64,000 bases of DNA, taken from assembly GCA_044353855.1 (NCBI GenBank), contig JBILBF010000002.1, forward strand, positions 709,145 to 773,144. The letters run 5' to 3'. This DNA comes from UKL13-3 sp044353855. GTDB lineage: Bacteria > Bacteroidota > Bacteroidia > UKL13-3. The notes under the pieces are model-generated. The model did no database searches and had not been told where the DNA came from. It saw nothing but the letters and a program-made list of their open reading frames with translations. Of the stretch, positions 34,815 to 42,679 are shown piece after piece; the stretch's first letter is position 1, and each line of letters begins with the position of its first letter. Both the position numbers and the translations under genes were made by a program.

Positions 34815-37800
34815 ATGACCAAGTACAAAGAATACAAGAAGCTCGATTTTCCTGCATTTGAAGAGGAAATTTTACAATTTTGGGAAGAGCATGGCATTTT
34901 TCAAAAAAGCGTAACCAACCGCAATGGTGCCGAATCGTTTGTGTTTTATGAAGGCCCACCAAGTGCCAACGGAATGCCAGGTATTCACCATATGATGGGA
35001 CGAACTGTTAAAGACATTTTTTGCCGTTACCATACATTAAATGGCAAACAAGTAAAACGCAAAGCAGGATGGGATACACATGGATTGCCAGTTGAGTTAC
35101 AAGTTGAAAAAATGCTGGGCATTACCAAAGATGATATTGGTAAAAAAATTACTGTAGCCGAATACAACGAAGCGTGTCGTGCCGATGTGATGAAGTACAC
35201 AGATATTTGGGATAAACTTACCAACCGAATGGGCTATTGGGTTGATTTAACAGACCCTTACGTTACCTACGAAAATAACTATATTGAAAGTTTATGGTGG
35301 CTACTTAAACAATTATACGATAAAGGTTTATTATACAAAGGGCATACTATTCAGCCATACTCTCCCGCTGCAGGAACAGGATTAAGTTCACATGAATTAA
35401 ACCAACCAGGCACCTATAAAGATGTGAAAGATATGACAGCGGTGGCTATGTTTAAAGCTGTAAATAACCCTCAAACTATTTTTCAAAATCATACAAATGA
35501 GGACGTATACTTTTTAGCTTGGACAACCACACCTTGGACTTTACCCTCTAATACGGCACTAGCCGTTGGCGAAAAAATTGACTATGTATTGGTTAAAACA
35601 TATAATCAATATTCTCATTTGCCTTGCACCGTTATTCTTGCCAAAAATTTAGTAGGTAAATATTTCTCAGCCGATAATGCCGACCTTGAATTTGGTGCAT
35701 ATAAGGCTGGTGATAAAAAAATTCCATTCGCTTTATTAGGCCAAGTAAAAGGGAAAGAACTTATTGGAATACAGTACGAACAATTATTGCCTTTTGCCAA
35801 AGTAGAAAATGGCGAAGCTTTTAAAGTAATTGCTGGCGATTTTGTAACTACAGAAGATGGAACAGGTATTGTGCATATAGCTCCAAGCTTTGGTGCTGAT
35901 GACTTTAGGGTAGCCAAACAAAATGGAATTGGTAGCCTTACTTTGGTAGACAAACGAGGTAAATTTTTACCCGAAATACAAGATGGACAATTTTTATATG
36001 GCGAAGAATATGTAAAAGAAGCCTATTTAACCGAAGCCGAAAAAGAAGTAGAACTTACCATTCAAAAAGAGAAATTAAAAGGTATTATTCACGATACTTC
36101 TAAGTTGAATTACTTGAGTGTTGATGAGCGAATTATCCTTAAACTTCAAACTGAACATAAACTTTTCAAAAAAGAAAAATACGACCATACATACCCACAT
36201 TGCTGGCGCACCGATAAACCTATTTTATACTATCCGCTAGAAAGTTGGTTTATTAAAACCACAGCTGCAAAAGATAGATTGGTTGAACTAAACAAAACCA
36301 TTAACTGGAAACCCGAAAGTACCGGGACAGGGCGTTTTGGTAATTGGTTAGAAAACCTTGTTGATTGGAATCTATCACGCTCACGCTATTGGGGAACGCC
36401 ACTTCCAATTTGGAGAACGGAAGATGGAAGCGAAGAAAAATGTATTGGTTCACAAGCAGAGTTGCAAGCAGAAATAGAGAAATCCATTGCAGCTGGTTTT
36501 ATGACAGAAGATGCACAATATAAAAATGCAAAAGGTGAAATTGAATTGCATAAACCATATGTAGACAATATCATTTTTATATCCTCTACTGGAAAAAAAA
36601 TGATGCGCGAGGCAGATTTGATTGACGTATGGTTTGATAGTGGAGCTATGCCCTATGCTCAGTGGCATTGGCCTTTTGAAAACGAAGAAACTTTCCGCAA
36701 AAACTTTCCGGCCGATTTTATTGCCGAAGGAGTGGATCAAACACGAGGATGGTTTTTTACCCTTCATGCTCTTTCTGTATTATTATTTGATAGCATTGCC
36801 TACAAAAATGTAATTGCCAATGGATTAGTTTTGGATAAAAAAGGGTTGAAAATGAGCAAGCGTATAGGAAACGTAATTGATCCATTTGAAGCCATTGCTA
36901 AATATGGAGCCGATGCCAATAGATGGTATATGCTTAGCAATAACGATCCCTGGGATAATCTTAAGTACGATATGGATGGTGTTGCCGAAAGCCAACGAAA
37001 GTTTTTTGGAACACTCTACAATACATATTCGTTTTTTACCATTTATGCCAATATTGATGCATTTGAATTTGATGAACATAACATAACACCTGTTAGCGAT
37101 AGAACTGAGCTCGACCGTTGGATAATGAGCAAACTAAACAGTTTAATTAAAAATGTACGCTCGAGTATGGAGAATTATGATGCTACACCGGCTGTGCGTG
37201 CTATCGAAGAATTTACAAGCGATCATTTCTCGAATTGGTTTATAAGACTGAGCCGCAGGCGTTTTTGGAAAGGTGAAATGAATGTCGATAAAAAAGCAGC
37301 TTACGAAACACTGTATCAATGCTTAATTACGTTAGCCCAATTGAGTAGCCCTTTTGCACCCTTTTTTAGTGATTGGTTATATAAAAATTTAAATGGGAAA
37401 ATGGAATCTGTTCATCTCACCGATTTAGAATTAGTAGATGAAACAGTAATTGATACCTTGTTGGAAGAACAAATGGAATATGCTCAAAAAATTTCGTCAC
37501 TGGTACTTTCTATTCGGAAAAAAGAAAATATTAAAGTTAGGCAGCCTCTACAAAAAATACTCATCCCTATGATAGATGTGCGCATTAAAGATGAAATTAA
37601 ACACGTTCAGGATTTAATTTTATCAGAAGTAAATGTAAAAGAATTGGCTTTTATATCAGAAATTGAGAAGACTATTAAACCCAATTTTAGAGTTTTAGGC
37701 AAAAAAATGGGTGTTAAAATGGGAGCAGTAGGTGATGCAATACTTAAAATGAATCAATTAGCAATTGCAAAATTGGAGCAAAACGGGGTATTTTTACTGG

Positions 37801-38186
37801 AATTAGCAGGTGAAACTATTGAAATTTTACCCACAGATGTGGAAATTTTATCCTCAGATATTGCTGGTTACAAGGTGGCAAATGACGGGAAGGTTACCGT
37901 TGCGTTAGATGTGGAAATAAGCGTAGCTCTAAGAGAAGAGGGAATTGCACGTGAACTAATTAGCAAATTACAAACCTTAAGAAAAGATAGCAATTTGGAC
38001 GTAACAGACCGCATTACTGTTCAAATTGAAAAACATAATTACCTTGAAAATTCCATATTTGGTTTCAAAACATATATTTGCACAGAAATTTTAGCTAATG
38101 ACTTAGAATTAGTTAACGAACTAAATAATAGTATTGAAATCGAAATTGATGAACATATTATTAAAGTAAAATTATTTAAAAACTAA
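34815..38186 (+). CDS. ileS: Isoleucine--tRNA ligase
   Basis: A 1123-residue class I aminoacyl-tRNA synthetase charging tRNA-Ile. It carries the HIGH-equivalent PPSANGMPGIHHMMGR (48-63), the editing domain (TTTPWTLPSNTALAVG with DGTGIVHIAPSFGADD), DVWFDSGAMPYAQWHWP with EGVDQTRGWFFTLH, and KMSKR at 679-683. The GIHH form and about 1120 residues mark the long eukaryote-like type (IleRS2 type), which is usually less sensitive to mupirocin; this is family knowledge, not shown here. The leader contains an unusual repeat cluster. The histone-tailed gene starts 14 nt after the stop, so the two share an operon. Confidence 0.97.
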   Translation: MTKYKEYKKLDFPAFEEEILQFWEEHGIFQKSVTNRNGAESFVFYEGPPSANGMPGIHHMMGRTVKDIFCRYHTLNGKQVKRKAGWDTHGLPVELQVEKMLGITKDDIGKKITVAEYNEACRADVMKYTDIWDKLTNRMGYWVDLTDPYVTYENNYIESLWWLLKQLYDKGLLYKGHTIQPYSPAAGTGLSSHELNQPGTYKDVKDMTAVAMFKAVNNPQTIFQNHTNEDVYFLAWTTTPWTLPSNTALAVGEKIDYVLVKTYNQYSHLPCTVILAKNLVGKYFSADNADLEFGAYKAGDKKIPFALLGQVKGKELIGIQYEQLLPFAKVENGEAFKVIAGDFVTTEDGTGIVHIAPSFGADDFRVAKQNGIGSLTLVDKRGKFLPEIQDGQFLYGEEYVKEAYLTEAEKEVELTIQKEKLKGIIHDTSKLNYLSVDERIILKLQTEHKLFKKEKYDHTYPHCWRTDKPILYYPLESWFIKTTAAKDRLVELNKTINWKPESTGTGRFGNWLENLVDWNLSRSRYWGTPLPIWRTEDGSEEKCIGSQAELQAEIEKSIAAGFMTEDAQYKNAKGEIELHKPYVDNIIFISSTGKKMMREADLIDVWFDSGAMPYAQWHWPFENEETFRKNFPADFIAEGVDQTRGWFFTLHALSVLLFDSIAYKNVIANGLVLDKKGLKMSKRIGNVIDPFEAIAKYGADANRWYMLSNNDPWDNLKYDMDGVAESQRKFFGTLYNTYSFFTIYANIDAFEFDEHNITPVSDRTELDRWIMSKLNSLIKNVRSSMENYDATPAVRAIEEFTSDHFSNWFIRLSRRRFWKGEMNVDKKAAYETLYQCLITLAQLSSPFAPFFSDWLYKNLNGKMESVHLTDLELVDETVIDTLLEEQMEYAQKISSLVLSIRKKENIKVRQPLQKILIPMIDVRIKDEIKHVQDLILSEVNVKELAFISEIEKTIKPNFRVLGKKMGVKMGAVGDAILKMNQLAIAKLEQNGVFLLELAGETIEILPTDVEILSSDIAGYKVANDGKVTVALDVEISVALREEGIARELISKLQTLRKDSNLDVTDRITVQIEKHNYLENSIFGFKTYICTEILANDLELVNELNNSIEIEIDEHIIKVKLFKN

Positions 38187-38200
38187 AAGACAATAGTTCC

Positions 38201-39247
38201 ATGGCAAAGAAGATAGTAAAAAAGACTGTCGCTAAAGCAGCAGCGAAAAAAGTAGTAGCTAAAAAAGTAGCTCCTAAAAAAGTAGCCAAAGCACCAGCTA
38301 AAAAAGTAGTAGCCAAAAAAGCCGCTCCTAAAAAAGCAATAAAGGCATCTGCAAAAAAAGTTGTAGCTAAAAAAGCCGCTCCCAAAAAAGCAGTAAAAGC
38401 TCCTGCTAAAAAAGTAGTAGCCAAAAAAGCTGCTCCTAAAAAAGTAGTGAAAACTATTGCCAAAAAAGTAGTAGCCAAAAAAGTTGCTCCTAAAAAGAAG
38501 GTTAAAGTTCTAGCCAAAAAAGTAGTAGCCAAAAAAGCAGCCCCTAAAAAGGTTGTGAAAGCTCCCGTTAAAAAAGTGGTAGCCAAAAAAGTTGCTCCTA
38601 AAAAAATTGTTAAAAAAACAGTTCCACAAAAGGTTGTGAAAGCTCCTGCTAAAAAATTAGTAGTCAAGAAAGCAGTAGCTAAAAAAGCTGCTCCTAAAAA
38701 TATAGTTAAAGCACCTGCTAAAAAAGTAGCTACCAAAACAATAGTTAAACCTACAATTGTCATTAAGAAAACTGCTGTAGCTCCGAAAACTGCACCTTCT
38801 GTAAAATCAACATCACCGAAATCTGTTGCTTTTGCTGATAAAAAAGAAGAAATTATTGAAATCGTAAATGAATCTTCAAAAAGATACAGCGATAAAGATT
38901 TACTTGAATTTAAAGAACTAATCAATCAAAAACTAAGCGTTGCTAAAATTGAATTGGTCAACTTAATTGGCCAGTTACAAAGCCCTGGCATGAATGCAGG
39001 TGATGGTGATGACAATTCATATAAGACATTGGAAGATGGTTCATCAACTGCCGAAAAAGAACACGTAAGTAATTTAGCTTCTCGTCAAAAAAAGTTTGTT
39101 GAGAACTTAGAAATGGCTTTAATACGCGTTGAAAATAAAACATATGGCATTTGCCGTGTTACGGGTAAATTGATTTCAAAAGAAAGACTACGTGCTGTAC
39201 CTCACACTACTTTAAGTATGGAAGCTAAATTACAACAGTACAAATAA
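38201..39247 (+). CDS. Histone H1-like tail fused to a DksA/TraR-like domain
   Basis: A 348-residue protein in two parts. Residues 1-200 are almost only Lys, Ala, Val and Pro in an 18-residue repeat around APAKKVVAKKAAPKKVVK, like the C-terminal tail of histone H1 or Hc1/AlgP. Residues about 222-348 are DksA/TraR-like: a coiled coil (YSDKDLLEFKELINQKLSVAKIEL), SNLASRQKKFVENLEMALIRVENKTYGICRVTGKLI and SKERLRAVPHTTLSMEAK. Of the four zinc Cys only one remains (YGIC), so the finger is degenerate, as known in Bacteroidota DksA-like proteins. The protein probably binds DNA through its tail while the DksA-like part may touch RNA polymerase; both are inferred. It lies 14 nt after ileS and has its own strong terminator. 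Confidence 0.9.
   Translation: MAKKIVKKTVAKAAAKKVVAKKVAPKKVAKAPAKKVVAKKAAPKKAIKASAKKVVAKKAAPKKAVKAPAKKVVAKKAAPKKVVKTIAKKVVAKKVAPKKKVKVLAKKVVAKKAAPKKVVKAPVKKVVAKKVAPKKIVKKTVPQKVVKAPAKKLVVKKAVAKKAAPKNIVKAPAKKVATKTIVKPTIVIKKTAVAPKTAPSVKSTSPKSVAFADKKEEIIEIVNESSKRYSDKDLLEFKELINQKLSVAKIELVNLIGQLQSPGMNAGDGDDNSYKTLEDGSSTAEKEHVSNLASRQKKFVENLEMALIRVENKTYGICRVTGKLISKERLRAVPHTTLSMEAKLQQYK
38234..38611 (+). repeat. Seven tandem 54-nt repeats encoding the histone-like tail
   Basis: Seven consecutive 18-codon units (residues 12-137) share the core AKKVVAKK(A/V)APKK. At the DNA level GCTAAAAAAGTAGTAGCCAA recurs with few changes. The poly-A-rich copies offer slippage and recombination sites, so copy number probably varies between strains. 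Degenerate copies continue to about 38740. Confidence 0.85.
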
Positions 39248-39269
39248 TTTATTCAGTATACTATAAATC

Positions 39270-39310
39270 AAATCCCTCTTCGATATTGAGTTGAAGAGGG
39301 ATTTTTTTTT
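39270..39310 (+). terminator. Terminator of the ileS/histone-like operon
   Basis: A perfect 12-bp hairpin AAATCCCTCTTC/GAAGAGGGATTT with an 11-nt loop runs into nine T's, 22 nt past the stop. Confidence 0.92.
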
Positions 39311-39317
39311 AAATTCG
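39286..39317 (+). promoter_or_regulatory. Possible lspA promoter embedded in the terminator
   Basis: TTG at 39286-39288 (hairpin loop) and TAAATTCG at 39310-39317 are 21 nt apart. The RNA would start near 39322, next to the lspA ATG at 39325. Confidence 0.3.
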
Positions 39318-39324
39318 TTGCTTC

Positions 39325-39945
39325 ATGAAAAAAACTAAAATATTAACTGCATTATTTATCATAACAGCCATTTTACTCATAGATCAATATGTAAAGATCT
39401 ATATTAAAACACACTTTTTTTTAGGAGAAGAAATAAATGTAATAGGCCAATGGTTTAAAATTCATTTTACAGAAAATTATGGAATGGCATTTGGTTTAGA
39501 GTTTGGAGGTAAATCAGGTAAATTATTACTAACCTTGTTTCGTTTGGTAGCTATTAGTTTTATTGGTTGGTATATTTGGGGATTATGCGTTAAACAACAA
39601 TCCCAATCTACAGGTTATATCATATCATGGTCGTTAATAATGGCAGGAGCAATAGGCAATTTAATTGACAGTATATTTTATGGTGTGTGGTTTGGTTACG
39701 AAAATTGGTTCCATGGTCGTGTAGTTGATATGTTGTATTTTCCCATTATAAGAACAACAATTCCTGATACATTTCCGTTTTGGGCAGGTCAAGAGTTTGA
39801 ATTTTTTAGCCCTGTATTTAATATTGCAGATGCTGCAATAAGTGTTGGATTTTTAATTATTTTACTGTTTCAAAAACGTTTTTTACAAACTGAAGAAAAT
39901 CCATCAAAACTTATATCACCTGTAGACGAAAGTTTAACCAACTAA
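39325..39945 (+). CDS. lspA: Lipoprotein signal peptidase
   Basis: A 206-residue inner-membrane aspartyl protease that cuts the signal peptide of diacylglyceryl-modified prolipoproteins. It has four transmembrane helices and the family boxes: D20 (LLIDQYVK), TENYGMAFG (49-57), GAIGNLID (108-115), VVDMLYFP with catalytic D135, and FNIADAAIS with catalytic D169. It is longer than the E. coli enzyme (164) because of an insertion around 140-165 (TTIPDTFPFWAGQEFEFF), common in Bacteroidota. The barrel gene 12 nt downstream is probably co-transcribed. Confidence 0.95.
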   Translation: MKKTKILTALFIITAILLIDQYVKIYIKTHFFLGEEINVIGQWFKIHFTENYGMAFGLEFGGKSGKLLLTLFRLVAISFIGWYIWGLCVKQQSQSTGYIISWSLIMAGAIGNLIDSIFYGVWFGYENWFHGRVVDMLYFPIIRTTIPDTFPFWAGQEFEFFSPVFNIADAAISVGFLIILLFQKRFLQTEENPSKLISPVDESLTN

Positions 39946-39957
39946 CGTTTAATATCA

Positions 39958-40647
39958 ATGAGACACTATTTCCAACTCACCTTATTTGTGTTGTTATTAT
40001 TTTCAATAAATACATTGCATGCACAATATATAGATGTTAGAGTTGGATATGCTTTTGCTGCAGGTAGTTTTGCCAATAGTACTAAAGATGAATCAGGGTT
40101 TGCTACAAATGGTTATTCAACTGGAGTAGGAGTAAATTATTTGATTCATAAAAATATTGGTATCAGTACCAACATACAATATTGTAATTTCGGATTGGAT
40201 GTTTCGGCACTGTCTCAACAAGCTAATAAAATAACAGCTGTAGGATCTACGGTTACTGTTACATCAGAACATAAATACAAAGCAGCTTCTGCTATTGTTG
40301 GACCCTATATTACACTTGGAAAACGAAACTTAACTGTTGATTTAAGGTTGCTAATTGGTTTTTTATCATTGAGTACACCTCAGCTTTTTTACCAAACAAC
40401 TAATAATGGCTCAACCTATACGCAAACAAAAGAAAGCTCTCACGATGCTGCTGCTGCTGCTATAAGTTATGGCATTACTGCTAAGTATGCTTTTCCAAAA
40501 AATATTTATTGCAGCTTACACATTGATAATATAAAATCTAATACCACTTTCGCTAAAAATGGATACCAGTCGAGCAACACTGAAACAATAACCAAACCCT
40601 ATCAAGCCAACTCAATTACTTTGGGTGTGGGATATGCAATACAGTAG
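39958..40647 (+). CDS. Outer-membrane beta-barrel protein
   Basis: A 229-residue protein with a signal peptide (YFQLTLFVLLLFSINTLHAQ) and amphipathic strands: YIDVRVGYAFAAGSFAN, YSTGVGVNYLIHKNIGISTNIQYCNFG, ASAIVGPYITLGKRNLTVDLRLLIGFLS, SYGITAKYAF and the end SITLGVGYAIQ. This matches the OmpW/OmpX-like small barrels (PF13505/PF13568 type) of Bacteroidota. Function unknown. It starts 12 nt after lspA and is likely its operon partner. A weak hairpin follows before the convergent nucleoside-transporter gene. Confidence 0.83.
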   Translation: MRHYFQLTLFVLLLFSINTLHAQYIDVRVGYAFAAGSFANSTKDESGFATNGYSTGVGVNYLIHKNIGISTNIQYCNFGLDVSALSQQANKITAVGSTVTVTSEHKYKAASAIVGPYITLGKRNLTVDLRLLIGFLSLSTPQLFYQTTNNGSTYTQTKESSHDAAAAAISYGITAKYAFPKNIYCSLHIDNIKSNTTFAKNGYQSSNTETITKPYQANSITLGVGYAIQ

Positions 40648-40679
40648 CTAAAATAAATTGATCGTTTTTTTTACAAAAA

Positions 40680-40697
40680 GGCTAATTGAACATAGCC
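40680..40697 (-). terminator. Weak terminator downstream of the nucleoside transporter
   Basis: GGCTA/TAGCC forms a five-pair stem with an 8-nt loop; on the minus strand TTTTTG follows. The stem is short, so confidence is low. Confidence 0.4.
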
Positions 40698-40714
40698 AAA
40701 AAATAATACCTTAA

Positions 40715-41995
40715 TTACATTAAAATACCTGCAATAGTTGCTGAAAGATAAGAAGCTAATGTTCCACAAATAAGGGCTCTAAAACCTAAACGAGCCAAAT
40801 CAGATCTCCTTGATGGTGCTAGTTCACCAATACCACCTACTTGTATAGCTATAGAACTAAAATTGGCAAACCCACATAATGCAAAACTCACAATTAAAAC
40901 AGATTTAGGTTGTAAAATATGTTGTGAGATCATGGGAGCTAAATTGGAATAAGCAACAAATTCATTTATAACCATTTTAGTTCCCATGAGTGACCCTACA
41001 ATAAAAGTATCTTCACTTGGAACACCCATTGCATAAGCAAATACCGAAAACACAGATCCAAAAATAGTGTTCAAATCAAAATGATTGACATCGATTCCTA
41101 TTGCTGAAAAATCGGCTCCCATCGAAGCTAGTAATAGGCCAACTTTACCCAATGAAAAATTAACAAGGGCAATTAATGCTATAAAACCAATAAGCATGGC
41201 AATAACATTTAAACTTACTTTTAATCCATCGCTTGCACCATGTGAAATAGCATCTAGTAAATTAGCATGCGATTTTTTCACTTCAAGTTTTACAGCACCT
41301 TTGGTCGCTGATTCTTCCGTTTCGGGCCATACAATTTTAGCAATTACCAAACTAGCAGGTGCTGCCATAATGCTTGCGGCTAACAAATAAGGAGCAGGTA
41401 CTCCCATTGAAATATACACGGCCATTACACCACCTGCAATACAAGCCATGCTACCAGCCATACTTGCCAGCAGTTCGCTTTTGGTCATCGTATTTAGGTA
41501 TGGTTTAATCATAATTTGAGCCTCCACTTGCCCTACAAATGCCGAAGCTACATTGGATAATGCCTCACTACCACTAACTCGCATTAAAAAATGAACGATG
41601 CGTGCAAAAAACGACACGATAATTTGCATAAGCCCTATATGGTAAGCAATATTTACAAGTACAGCCACAAAAATAATGGTAGGCATTATTTTAAACATGA
41701 ATAAAAAACTGTATTGATCTCCAAATATTGGTTTCATTAATTCAGGTTTCATTAAGCCACCAAACACAAACTCTCCACCTTTATCGGCCATTTGCAGCAG
41801 CTTTTCAATACTATGTCCAATCCATGAAAACACATTTTGGCCAACAGCTGTTTTTAAAATAAACAATGCGAGTACCAACTGCAATCCTAGACCGCTAAAT
41901 ACCAATCGATAATTAATAGCTTTACGGTTATTGGATAACAGAAATGCTAATGCTAAAATTAAGATAATACCCAATAAACCACTAAATCTTTCCAT
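40715..41995 (-). CDS. nupC: CNT-family nucleoside transporter
   Basis: A 426-residue concentrative nucleoside transporter that imports nucleosides with H+ or Na+. It begins with the short helix LLGIILILALAFLLSNNRKAINY, followed by GLGLQLVLALFILKT and ANIAYHIGL-type helices, the central gate motif SFVGQVEAQIMIKPYL, MACIAGGVMAVYI, and a C-terminal FALCGFANFSSIAIQVGGIGELAPSRR. These are the hallmark segments of NupC. It lies 7 nt after the bifunctional nuclease gene and must be in the same operon, an arrangement frequent in this phylum. Nucleoside salvage fits a partner that may degrade nucleic acid. Confidence 0.93.
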   Translation of the reverse strand: MERFSGLLGIILILALAFLLSNNRKAINYRLVFSGLGLQLVLALFILKTAVGQNVFSWIGHSIEKLLQMADKGGEFVFGGLMKPELMKPIFGDQYSFLFMFKIMPTIIFVAVLVNIAYHIGLMQIIVSFFARIVHFLMRVSGSEALSNVASAFVGQVEAQIMIKPYLNTMTKSELLASMAGSMACIAGGVMAVYISMGVPAPYLLAASIMAAPASLVIAKIVWPETEESATKGAVKLEVKKSHANLLDAISHGASDGLKVSLNVIAMLIGFIALIALVNFSLGKVGLLLASMGADFSAIGIDVNHFDLNTIFGSVFSVFAYAMGVPSEDTFIVGSLMGTKMVINEFVAYSNLAPMISQHILQPKSVLIVSFALCGFANFSSIAIQVGGIGELAPSRRSDLARLGFRALICGTLASYLSATIAGILM

Positions 41996-42002
41996 CTAAT
42001 TC

Positions 42003-42584
42003 TTATTTACGTTTGTTTAATTCGTCTCTTATACATGCAGCTCTTGAATAATCTTCATCTCGCAAAGCTTCACTTAATAATTTTTCTAATTGTTCATCCG
42101 ATTTTGAAGCAAACTCAGGTTCAATCATGTGATCTTTTGGTTGTTGTTCTGTTTCCACGATAACATCATCCAAATCATCATTAAAAACAACTCCTGCTGA
42201 TTCCATGATATCTTCATGAGTATAAATAGGACATTTAAACCTGACTGCTAATGCAATTGAATCTGATGTTCGAGCATCTATTTCACGGCTTTCACCATCT
42301 ACTTCACAATTGAGTTTAGCATGAAAAACGCCATCAATCAAATTGTAAATTTCTATCTCTAAAATCTGAACATTAAATGTTTTACAAAAAACCACAAACA
42401 AATCATGTGTCATCGGACGAAAAGGAACAATTTTTTCAATTTCGACAGCTATCGCTTGGGCTTCAAAACTGCCAATAATAATTGGAAGTTTACGCCTTCC
42501 ACTTTCCTCACCAAGAATCAATGTATGCGAGCCATTGCTTTGCCCCGAAGTCAATCCTACAATATTCAGCTTAATTCTGCTCAT
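42003..42584 (-). CDS. Bifunctional nuclease family protein (DUF151 plus UVR motif)
   Basis: A 193-residue cytosolic protein. Residues 1-130 are a DUF151 domain (LTSGQSNGSHTLILGEESGRRKLPIIIGSFEAQAIAVEIE, RPMTHDLFVVFC, REIDARTSDSIALAVRFKCPIYT), found in nucleases with RNase/DNase activity in plants and present in most Bacteroidota. Residues about 158-193 form a UvrB/UvrC-like UVR helix pair (SDEQLEKLLSEALRDEDYSRAACIRDELNKRK). It has a good promoter of its own and is followed 7 nt later by nupC. The true substrate is unknown. Confidence 0.93.
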   Translation of the reverse strand: MSRIKLNIVGLTSGQSNGSHTLILGEESGRRKLPIIIGSFEAQAIAVEIEKIVPFRPMTHDLFVVFCKTFNVQILEIEIYNLIDGVFHAKLNCEVDGESREIDARTSDSIALAVRFKCPIYTHEDIMESAGVVFNDDLDDVIVETEQQPKDHMIEPEFASKSDEQLEKLLSEALRDEDYSRAACIRDELNKRK

Positions 42585-42617
42585 GCTAAAAAATATGTCA
42601 CTTTTTATTTAAGAAGT

Positions 42618-42648
42618 CAAACCTAAAGTAATTTAACATTTTTTCAAA
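42618..42648 (-). promoter_or_regulatory. Promoter of the nuclease-nupC operon (TTTG-N19-TAGGTTTG)
   Basis: Minus strand: TTTG at 42648-42645, then 19 nt, then TAGGTTTG at 42625-42618. RNA start expected near 42613, with a leader of about 28 nt. Confidence 0.63.
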
Positions 42649-42679
42649 CCTTTATTCGAGGTCAAGTTCTCCAGATATA

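Noticed and set aside
38176..38925. 249-codon minus-strand open frame opposite the histone-like repeats
   Set aside because: It is the mirror of the AAG/AAA/GCT repeat (giving FLGAAFLATTFLA repeats). Repeats low in TTA, CTA and TCA stay open in antisense, and no start signal or homology supports it.
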